DNA from: Desulfuromonadaceae bacterium
GTDB taxonomy: Bacteria; Desulfobacterota; Desulfuromonadia; Desulfuromonadales; SZUA-540
Length of the DNA stretch: 15,281 nucleotides
NCBI GenBank assembly: GCA_003250235.1
Contig: QKGY01000433.1
Span: 1 to 15,281 of the forward strand
Direction of reading: 5' to 3'
Below, piece by piece: positions 7,426 to 12,996 of this stretch. Within the stretch, counting starts at the first letter, position 1, and the number at the start of each line of letters is the position of its first letter. The translations under genes and the position numbers were made by a program. Under the pieces are notes generated by a model. The model was not told the DNA's origin and did not search any database. It saw only the letters and a program-made list of their open reading frames with translations.

Positions 7426-9108
7426 TCAGAGTTCCAGAATCATCGGCAGGATGAGCGGCCGGCGCTGGATGGTCTTGTTGAAGAAGCGGCGCAGGGTTTT
7501 GCGCACTTCCACTCTCAGTTCTTCCCAGTCGGTGATGACTTCCAGGTTGTGCTCGGCCAGCATGGTGCTGACGGCCTGGGCGGCCTCCTCCAGATAAAGA
7601 CGACTCTCCTCTTCCGGGACGAACCCTTTGGTGAACAGTTCGGGGCCGTAGAGAATGCGTCCGCTGGCCTGGTTGAGCGCCAGCAGCACCACGACCAGGC
7701 CGTGGTGGGCCAGGTGGCTGCGGTCGCGCAGTTCCATCACCCCCACGTCCCCGACCCCCTTGCCGTCGACAAAGACCCGGCCGGTTTCGACACGTTCCTC
7801 AACGGTCGCGCCGTTGCGGGAGAGGGCCAAGGGGATGCCGTTCTCCAGCACCAGGGTGTTCTGGGCCGCGATCCCCATGGTCTGCGCCAGCTGCGCGTGC
7901 TTGACCAGGTGCCGGTACTCGCCGTGTACGGGGACGAAGTAGCGCGGACGGGTCAGGGACAGCACCAGCTTGAGTTCCTCCTGGCTGGCGTGACCGGAGA
8001 CGTGCACCTCGCTGGTCTTTTCGTAAAAGACCTCGGCCCCCCGGCGGTACAGGTGGTTGATGACCTCGCTGATGGCCTTTTCGTTGCCGGGAATGAACTT
8101 TGACGAGAGAATGACGGTGTCGCCGGGCTCAAGCTGGATCTGCTTGTGGTCGTCCATGGCGATGCGGGAGAGGGCGCTCAGCGGCTCGCCCTGGCTGCCC
8201 GTGGTGATGATGAGCAGCTTCTCCGGCGGCAGGTCGCGGGCCTGGCCGGGGTCGAGCAGAATATCGTCGGGGAGCTTCAGATAGCCAAGCTGGCGGGCGA
8301 TGGCGATGTTGGCCACCATGCTGCGGCCGCTGACCAGAATGCTGCGCCCCGCGGCTACCGCCGCATCGGCCACCTGCTGGATGCGGTGGATATTGGACGA
8401 AAAGGTCGCCACCAGGATCTTTCCCGGGCAGCGGGGGATGATCTCCGCCAGGGCGTTGCCCACGGTTAGCTCGGAGAGGGTGTAGCCCGCCTTTTCGACG
8501 TTGGTCGAGTCGGACATCAGCAGCAGCACCCCCTCCTCGCCGTAAGCGGCGAGCCGGCCCAGGTCGGTGGGTTGTCCGTCCACGGGGGTCTGGTCCAGTT
8601 TGAAGTCCCCGGTATGGATGGCCAGGCCCGCCGGGCTGCGGATGGCCAGGCCTACGCCGTCGACGATGGAATGGGCGGCGCGAAAGGGTTCGATGCGGAA
8701 ACAGCCGAGCGCGAATTCCTCGCGGGGGGCGATGCGGTTGAGGGACGCTCTTTCCTGCAGATGGTGCTCCTCCAGTTTGTTCTGCAGCAGACCCAGGGTC
8801 AGGGCGGTGCCGAAGATCGGCGGATTGCCGAGGCTCTCCAGCAGAAAGGGGATGGCGCCGATATGGTCTTCGTGCCCGTGGGTCAACACCAGGCCGCGGA
8901 TATCGCCAACGCGCTCCCGCAAGGGGGTGATGTCGGGGATCACCAGGTCGATCCCCATCATGTAGGCTTCGGGGAACATCAGGCCGCAGTCGATGATCAG
9001 GATGTCCCCGCGGCATTCCAGGGCCATCATGTTGAGGCCGATCTCTCCCAGCCCTCCCAGGGGGAGGAGGCGAAGGGCGTCGGGATGCAGGGGGTCGGTG
9101 AGGCTCAT
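7426..9108 (-). CDS. rnj: Ribonuclease J
   Basis: A 560-residue RNase J, a metallo-beta-lactamase/beta-CASP nuclease with endonuclease and 5'-3' exonuclease activity, used in mRNA turnover and rRNA maturation. The zinc site is complete: HGHEDH at 77-82, AAHSIVD with His146, HTGDFK with Asp168. The beta-CASP region covers roughly 200-380, with MSDSTN at 198-203, a TGSQGEP motif at 303-309 and SGHAS at 371-375. PVHGEYRH at 393-400 completes the active site. The C-terminal ~100 residues match the small RNase J C-terminal domain, so the protein is full length. The ATG (9106-9108) overlaps the plsC stop by 4 bp, implying coupled translation. Paralogues J1 and J2 cannot be told apart here; I use rnj. 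Confidence 0.95.
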   Translation of the reverse strand: MSLTDPLHPDALRLLPLGGLGEIGLNMMALECRGDILIIDCGLMFPEAYMMGIDLVIPDITPLRERVGDIRGLVLTHGHEDHIGAIPFLLESLGNPPIFGTALTLGLLQNKLEEHHLQERASLNRIAPREEFALGCFRIEPFRAAHSIVDGVGLAIRSPAGLAIHTGDFKLDQTPVDGQPTDLGRLAAYGEEGVLLLMSDSTNVEKAGYTLSELTVGNALAEIIPRCPGKILVATFSSNIHRIQQVADAAVAAGRSILVSGRSMVANIAIARQLGYLKLPDDILLDPGQARDLPPEKLLIITTGSQGEPLSALSRIAMDDHKQIQLEPGDTVILSSKFIPGNEKAISEVINHLYRRGAEVFYEKTSEVHVSGHASQEELKLVLSLTRPRYFVPVHGEYRHLVKHAQLAQTMGIAAQNTLVLENGIPLALSRNGATVEERVETGRVFVDGKGVGDVGVMELRDRSHLAHHGLVVVLLALNQASGRILYGPELFTKGFVPEEESRLYLEEAAQAVSTMLAEHNLEVITDWEELRVEVRKTLRRFFNKTIQRRPLILPMILEL

Positions 9109-9821
9109 GCCGCGGGATCCTCGTCACTCACCCCGAGGCTCTGGGCGATCGGTTGTCGCACCCGCGCGATGAGGGCTTCGCGCGCGGCCGTCGGCAGGCC
9201 TTCGGTGGGAACTTCGGGGAGAAAGGTGATGCGGATGTCGCCGCGGCGGAAGCGGAAGCTGCTTTTCGGCATGATCTCCCGGCTGCCGGAGATAGCGACG
9301 GGGATTATGGGGGTCTGAGCGGAGAGGGCCAGCAGAAATCCCCCCTTCTTGAAAGGCAGCAGGTTGCCGTCCTCGGTACGGGTGCCTTCCGGAAAGATGA
9401 CCACCGAAGTGCCGGCGGCAATGCGCCGGGCCGCCACGCTTACGCTGCGGGCGGCTTTGCGCCGGTCTGAGCGGTCGATGGCGATATAGCCGGTGCGGGC
9501 CATGGCGTAGCCGAACAGGGGGATGCGGAACAGCTCCTCCTTGGCCATCCAGCGGAACTGCACGGGGATGCCGGCGAACAGCGCCAGGATGTCCACGTTG
9601 CTCTGGTGGTTGGGCATGAAGATGACGGGACGGTCCTTGGGGATGTTGTCGATCCCTTCGAGCTGAAGGCGGGCGCCGATCAGGGCCAGTCCGAAACGGG
9701 CCCAGATCCTGGCGTAGGCGTGCAGCCAGTCGGGACTGATGAAAGAGAGAGGAACCCCCGTGACGATGACGAACAGCGTCCAGGGGATGAAGATGATCCA
9801 GGCGAAAAATGAGCGAAACAT
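9105..9821 (-). CDS. plsC: 1-acyl-sn-glycerol-3-phosphate acyltransferase (PlsC family)
   Basis: A 238-residue acyltransferase of the PlsC family, which makes phosphatidic acid from lysophosphatidic acid at the inner membrane. An N-terminal hydrophobic segment (about 5-28) anchors it. The catalytic HX4D motif is in NHQSNVD at 71-77 (His72, Asp77); FPEGTR at 143-148 and IPVAISGS at 173-180 are the substrate-binding blocks. The length is typical. The ATG (9819-9821) has GGAG 9 nt upstream and a promoter about 35 nt upstream. It overlaps rnj by 4 bp and is divergent from ssb. Specificity for glycerophospholipid rather than another acyl acceptor (for example ornithine lipid) is inferred from the family motifs only. 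Confidence 0.92.
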   Translation of the reverse strand: MFRSFFAWIIFIPWTLFVIVTGVPLSFISPDWLHAYARIWARFGLALIGARLQLEGIDNIPKDRPVIFMPNHQSNVDILALFAGIPVQFRWMAKEELFRIPLFGYAMARTGYIAIDRSDRRKAARSVSVAARRIAAGTSVVIFPEGTRTEDGNLLPFKKGGFLLALSAQTPIIPVAISGSREIMPKSSFRFRRGDIRITFLPEVPTEGLPTAAREALIARVRQPIAQSLGVSDEDPAA

Positions 9822-9853
9822 GCGTTAACTCTCCGTAACTTATGGAATAGGTG

Positions 9854-9883
9854 AGTTTACGAAAGTTGGCCGCGGCGAGTCAA
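9854..9883 (-). promoter_or_regulatory. Predicted sigma70-type promoter of plsC-rnj
   Basis: On the minus strand TTGACT (9883-9878) and TAAACT (9859-9854) are separated by 18 nt, giving a leader of roughly 25 nt before the plsC ATG at 9821. Both boxes are close to consensus. Confidence 0.55.
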
Positions 9884-9902
9884 ACCTTTTTCGGCAAAGG
9901 AC

Positions 9903-9931
9903 TTTACACCCCCCGGGATTTCCGGTAAACT
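9903..9931 (+). promoter_or_regulatory. Predicted sigma70-type promoter of ssb
   Basis: TTTACA (9903-9908) and TAAACT (9926-9931) are separated by the optimal 17 nt. Transcription would start near 9938, about 25 nt before the ssb ATG. The divergent plsC promoter uses an identical -10 hexamer, and the two -35 boxes lie about 20 bp apart, so the promoters are back to back. Confidence 0.6.
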
Positions 9932-9950
9932 CGCCCTATTTTCATCTAGC

Positions 9951-9955
9951 GGAGG
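9951..9955 (+). promoter_or_regulatory. Ribosome-binding site that fixes the ssb start
   Basis: GGAGG lies 7 nt before ATG 9963. A GTG at 9957 in the same frame is only 1 nt from it and cannot be used efficiently, so ATG 9963 is the start. Confidence 0.8.
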
Positions 9956-9962
9956 CGTGCTC

Positions 9963-10448
9963 ATGTCAGTCAACAAAGTCATTCTCGTCGGCAACCTCGG
10001 CAAAGACCCCGAGTTGCGTTATACCCCTTCGGGGGCGGCCGTGGCCAACTTCACCATCGCGACCACCGAGCGCTTCAGGGACCGGGACGGCCAGACGCAG
10101 GAAAAAACCGAGTGGCACAACATCGTTGCCTGGCGGCAGCTTGCGGAGATCTGCGGAAAATACCTGCACAAAGGCAAGCAGGTGTATATCGAAGGCAAGA
10201 TCCAGACCCGCTCCTACGACGACCGTGACGGCAACAAACGCTACATCACCGAGATCGTCGCCGACCAGATGCAGATGCTGGGCCGCGCCAACGAGGAAGG
10301 CGGCGGTGGCGGCGGCTACGGCCAGCGCAACGGGGGGGCTCCCCGTTCCGGCGGCCGCTCGTCGCAGCCGGCTCCGTCCGGAGGCGCTCCGGCCTACGAG
10401 GATTTCGCCGATCCGCCGTTCAATCCCGACGACGACATCCCGTTCTGA
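9963..10448 (+). CDS. ssb: Single-stranded DNA-binding protein
   Basis: A 161-residue SSB, the tetrameric ssDNA-binding protein of replication, recombination and repair. The OB-fold covers about residues 1-107 (MSVNKVILVGNLGKDPELRY, then TEWHNIVAWRQLAEICGKYLHKGKQVYIEGK). A flexible Gly-rich linker follows (about 112-145), and the protein ends in the acidic tip DDDIPF, which recruits SSB-interacting partner proteins. The length is normal. The ATG at 9963 is preceded by GGAGG at 7 nt. The gene stands alone on the plus strand, with its own promoter and an intrinsic terminator 23 nt after the stop. It is not beside rpsF/rpsR or uvrA. Confidence 0.97.
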   Translation: MSVNKVILVGNLGKDPELRYTPSGAAVANFTIATTERFRDRDGQTQEKTEWHNIVAWRQLAEICGKYLHKGKQVYIEGKIQTRSYDDRDGNKRYITEIVADQMQMLGRANEEGGGGGGYGQRNGGAPRSGGRSSQPAPSGGAPAYEDFADPPFNPDDDIPF

Positions 10449-10470
10449 TTGCCGGGGAACCATACAACGA

Positions 10471-10514
10471 ACAAAAGGCTGCAAAGATTTGATCTTGCAG
10501 CCTTTTGTTTTTTT
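10471..10514 (+). terminator. Strong intrinsic terminator of ssb
   Basis: A perfect 14-bp stem, ACAAAAGGCTGCAA (10471-10484) with its complement at 10495-10508, closes a 10-nt loop and runs directly into a T7 tract (10508-10514). It starts 23 nt after the ssb stop. Confidence 0.9.
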
Positions 10515-10554
10515 CTTCAGCATGGCCTAGCCTCCCTCCGGTTCTTCTCTCTAT

Positions 10555-10582
10555 CCGGCATCCATTGCCGGTTCTCTTTTTT
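10555..10582 (+). terminator. Second, weaker terminator-like hairpin after ssb
   Basis: CCGGCA (10555-10560) pairs with TGCCGG (10566-10571) around a 5-nt loop, followed by TTCTC and a T6 run (10577-10582). The stem is short but GC-rich; it may back up the first terminator and insulate ppa. Confidence 0.45.
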
Positions 10583-10668
10583 CTGCTCCTGTTCTTCCTG
10601 CCGGACCAAGACACAACCGTCGCGACGCGGACTGCCCGGAAACCGTCAATCGTGTTCCCCGCCAAAGG

Positions 10669-10694
10669 GGATGCAAGCCCCGGGGCTTGCATCC
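10669..10694. repeat. Perfect 26-bp palindrome upstream of ppa
   Basis: GGATGCAAGCCCC (10669-10681) is followed immediately by its exact reverse complement (10682-10694), with no spacer. It lies about 78 bp before the ppa ATG. It could be an operator for a dimeric regulator, a cruciform/REP-type element or a leader hairpin. No long T tract follows directly, so it is not an obvious terminator. Function is unknown. Confidence 0.8.
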
Positions 10695-10771
10695 TGTCAA
10701 GATCCGTTTTTACTTTTACTTATTCTCAGGTGGTTAAGCAGACTATCGGCAGTTTTCAGGAAAGGAACCCC

Positions 10772-11323
10772 ATGAATCCTTGGCACGCTGTTGCGATCGA
10801 CGTCGCAGACATTGAAACCTCGTTCCCCGCGGTTATCGAGATCCCCAGGGGGGGCAAGAACAAGTACGAGCTGGACAAGGAGACCGGGCTGCTGCGTCTC
10901 GACAGGGTTCTGCATGGCGCCATCCACTATCCGGCCAATTACGGCTTTGTTCCCCGCACCTTCTGCGACGACGGGGACCCTCTCGATGTGCTGGTGCTTT
11001 GTCAGGAACCCGTCCATCCCCTGACCATCGTCGAAGCGCGGGCGATTGGGCTGATGCGCATGCGCGACGAGAAAGGGCTCGACGACAAGCTCATTGCCGT
11101 GAGCGTCCACGATCCGGCCTTCGCCGATTATTTCGCGTACACGGAACTTCCGCATTACACGCTGGTGGAGATCCGGCGTTTTTTCGAGGATTACAAGACC
11201 CTGGAGAACAAGGAAGTTCTGGTTGAAGACTTCGAGGGGAAGGCCGAAGCGATTGCCGTATTGCGCGACGCGCTCGCCCTGTACCGGACGTTGCCCGAGC
11301 GCGGACGCTTTGTCGCAACCTGA
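10772..11323 (+). CDS. ppa: Inorganic pyrophosphatase, family I (soluble)
   Basis: A 183-residue cytoplasmic family I pyrophosphatase, hydrolysing PPi to two phosphates and so driving biosynthetic reactions such as tRNA charging and nucleic-acid synthesis. Signatures are EIPRGGKNKYELDKETG at 23-39, HYPANYGFVPRTF at 52-64, and the metal-binding DDGDPLDVLV at 66-75, with Asp104/Asp105 in LDDKLIAV completing the metal-binding carboxylates. The length is typical of bacterial family I enzymes (about 175-185). The ATG (10772-10774) has AGGAAAGGA just upstream; an in-frame extension to 10505 would overlap the ssb terminator and is rejected. It converges with the alpha/beta hydrolase gene, leaving only 24 bp between stop codons and no clear terminator. 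Confidence 0.95.
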   Translation: MNPWHAVAIDVADIETSFPAVIEIPRGGKNKYELDKETGLLRLDRVLHGAIHYPANYGFVPRTFCDDGDPLDVLVLCQEPVHPLTIVEARAIGLMRMRDEKGLDDKLIAVSVHDPAFADYFAYTELPHYTLVEIRRFFEDYKTLENKEVLVEDFEGKAEAIAVLRDALALYRTLPERGRFVAT

Positions 11324-11347
11324 CGCCGGTCTCTGCGCAGGGGCGCT

Positions 11348-12232
11348 TCATGGGCGACTGACGAACGTGGTCAGGGGAATCCCCAGGAAATTGCCGATCA
11401 GCGCGTTGACCTGCTGCGCCTGGGTAATGGGCGTCGCATGCCCTCCGCCCGGGATGACCGCCAGGGTGCCGTGGGGCAGCAGGTCTGCCATTCGCCTGGC
11501 ATGATCGAGGGTGATCTGGTCGTGCTCCCCGACGATGACCAGGGTGGGGGCCGTTATCGCCTGCAAATCGGCCGGTTGTAGTCTGGGACTGTTGCGCCAC
11601 AGCCGTTTCACCCGCTTTTCCAGTTCGGAAAACCGCTCTCCTGCGCCGGTCCACCAGCGTCTGAACCAGTAGCCCACCCCGCTGCTTTGGGTCTCGTTGT
11701 CGGCGCGCGCCTCCGGGGTCAGGCCGGACGGGTCCGAGTTGCCGCTGATGGCGACGATCTTGCCGACGCGTTGAGGCCAGTAGCGGGCCAGCAGCAGCGC
11801 GGTGTTGGCGCCATCGCTCCAGCCGATCACGTCGGTACGCTTCACGTCGAGCTGATCGAGAACCCGGATTGTGTCGGCGGCGAGCAGCCGGTAGCTCAAT
11901 GCGCCATGGCCGAGCGAGGATTCGCCATGGCCGCGGCTGTCCACCAGGATGACCTGCCGGCCGGCATCCACCAGCCAGGGAACCTGGGAGAACCAGCTCA
12001 GACTGTGGCTCAAACCGCCATGCAACAGGAGGAGCGGCGGACCGCTGCCGTAGCTGCGGTAATGGATATCGGAATCTCCGGAGCGGATATGCCCCTTCAG
12101 CGCGACCCCGGACGCAGTCGCTTTCCACCACAGGTAGTGCACGAAGTTGCGGGGAACGGGCAGCGCCAGGGTCACGACCGCCACAAGGCCTGCAGTCAGG
12201 GCGATGCCGGAAAGGAGGATCAGGGTCTTCAT
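11348..12232 (-). CDS. Alpha/beta hydrolase with N-terminal membrane anchor or signal sequence
   Basis: A 294-residue alpha/beta-hydrolase. Residues 3-25 form a hydrophobic segment (TLILLSGIALTAGLVAVVTLAL) that should export or anchor the protein with its catalytic domain in the periplasm. The catalytic set is complete: oxyanion HGG at 71-73, nucleophile Ser139 in GWSDG (137-141), acid Asp238 in VGEHD, and His265 in GGGHA. A Trp/Arg-rich cap segment lies around 185-215. The chosen ATG (12230-12232) places the hydrophobic segment at the N-terminus; an in-frame ATG at 12298 would add 22 residues with no stronger ribosome-binding site. The substrate cannot be read from sequence. It is on the same strand as the exported coiled-coil gene and mprF, and periplasmic alpha/beta hydrolases next to aminoacyl-PG synthases can hydrolyse aminoacyl-PG, so that is a testable guess. 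Confidence 0.83.
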   Translation of the reverse strand: MKTLILLSGIALTAGLVAVVTLALPVPRNFVHYLWWKATASGVALKGHIRSGDSDIHYRSYGSGPPLLLLHGGLSHSLSWFSQVPWLVDAGRQVILVDSRGHGESSLGHGALSYRLLAADTIRVLDQLDVKRTDVIGWSDGANTALLLARYWPQRVGKIVAISGNSDPSGLTPEARADNETQSSGVGYWFRRWWTGAGERFSELEKRVKRLWRNSPRLQPADLQAITAPTLVIVGEHDQITLDHARRMADLLPHGTLAVIPGGGHATPITQAQQVNALIGNFLGIPLTTFVSRP

Positions 12233-12361
12233 AAAAACCGCCGCCGGAGAGAGCGCCGAAAGGAAGAACCCGGCAAGGCTGCCACAGTCGTCAGCCATTC
12301 ACCGTGAATCGGAGCCAGATACTCTCATTTTTTGTGTCAAAACGCTCGGAGTGCCGCTCAC

Positions 12362-12823
12362 TCAGAATTTTTGCCGTGCCTTCTCCAGCGCGGTCTCAAG
12401 ATCCTCATAGCTCTTCGCAAAACCGGCTTTGATCTCATCCCATGCATTGGCCGAACTGCTCTTCAGTTCGCCGTACCATTCGGCGATTTCAATGCGTTGT
12501 TTCTGCAGGGTTCGTAACGTTTCGCGGGCCTGCTTTCGGGCCTCTTCGCTCATGTCCTGCCAGTTCTGATCGATCTCCCGTTGCAGTTGCTCGATCCGGG
12601 TATCGGTTTTCTGCAACGCGTCTTTCGCTTTGGCCAGCGCCGCATCGCGTTGCCCGGCCGAATAGCTGGCGATCGCCTTGAGGGCCGCGTCGACCTCCTG
12701 ACGGACCTCGGCCGCGGTGGCGTGATCCTCCGGGGGCGCTCCGGCCGTGGCGGCTGAAGTGCATAGCAGTATCGTGAGCAGGGGAATGAACCGGACCAGG
12801 ACTTTTCTGAAAGACCCTTGCAT
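12362..12823 (-). CDS. Exported small helical/coiled-coil protein of unknown function
   Basis: A 153-residue protein with a Sec signal peptide: basic MQGSFRKVLVR, hydrophobic FIPLLTILLCTSAA, and likely cleavage near ATA-GA (about residue 27). Cys21 is not in a proper lipobox (Leu precedes it), so a lipoprotein is unlikely. The mature part is almost all charged helix, rich in Ala/Glu/Lys/Gln with heptad-like spacing (about 35-115), ending in NAWDEIKAGFAKSYEDLETALEKAR (about 126-150). That ending resembles small helical 'sll1863-type' stress proteins; this is from memory and tentative. The start was chosen at ATG 12823 because AGGAGA lies 8 nt upstream and the signal peptide then sits at the N-terminus; a longer frame to 12892 has no such support. 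It lies between mprF (173-bp gap) and the hydrolase (129-bp gap), so a shared role is possible but unproven. Confidence 0.8.
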   Translation of the reverse strand: MQGSFRKVLVRFIPLLTILLCTSAATAGAPPEDHATAAEVRQEVDAALKAIASYSAGQRDAALAKAKDALQKTDTRIEQLQREIDQNWQDMSEEARKQARETLRTLQKQRIEIAEWYGELKSSSANAWDEIKAGFAKSYEDLETALEKARQKF

Positions 12824-12954
12824 CGTGGATATCTCCTTTTGCCAATGTATCCTAATAAAACAACCGTCGGTCGCACGCCTTAAGGGTAGCACGTTCCCGC
12901 CATCACGCGGATACTCCGCCTCCGTTTTTTTGCTCTGCCGTTGCTGTCATGCAG

Positions 12955-12991
12955 GGAGCCTTGCGGATAAAAGGCGGATCCGGTGTGCTCC
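12955..12991 (-). terminator. Weak nested hairpin just downstream of mprF
   Basis: GGAGC (12955-12959) pairs with GCTCC (12987-12991), and inside it CGGAT (12964-12968) pairs with ATCCG (12978-12982). It begins 5 nt after the mprF stop on the minus strand. No U tract follows, so termination is only a possibility. Confidence 0.25.
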
Positions 12992-12996
12992 AGGGG

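Larger units (their letters stand above)
10449..10771 (+). other. Intergenic region between ssb and ppa (323 bp)
   Basis: It holds two intrinsic-terminator-like hairpins near ssb (10471-10514 and 10555-10582), a pyrimidine-rich tract (about 10515-10600), and a perfect 26-bp palindrome (10669-10694). A good ribosome-binding site (AGGAAAGGA) precedes the ppa ATG. I could not find a convincing -35/-10 pair for ppa; TTGCAT at 10687-10692, within the palindrome, is followed only by a weak AT-rich stretch. The frame upstream of ppa is open back to about 10505 but has no coding character. Confidence 0.6.

Noticed and set aside
10505..10771. An in-frame N-terminal extension of the pyrophosphatase with a hydrophobic stretch, suggesting a membrane anchor
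   Set aside because: It would start within the T tract of the ssb terminator, crosses a second hairpin and the palindrome, and family I enzymes start where the ATG at 10772 with a good ribosome-binding site lies.
12230..12298. A longer start for the alpha/beta hydrolase (ATG at 12298)
   Set aside because: The added 22 residues precede the natural signal-anchor and have no stronger ribosome-binding site. Not fully excluded.
12870..12900. A sigma54-like GG...GC pair upstream of the coiled-coil gene
   Set aside because: The GG-GC spacing is 9 rather than the required 10, and the flanking bases do not fit.
12907..12931. A plus-strand hairpin (GCGGA-TAC-TCCGC) followed nearby by T7, resembling a terminator
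   Set aside because: The stem is only 5 bp with a 3-nt loop, the T run is 5 nt away, and there is no plus-strand gene upstream to terminate.
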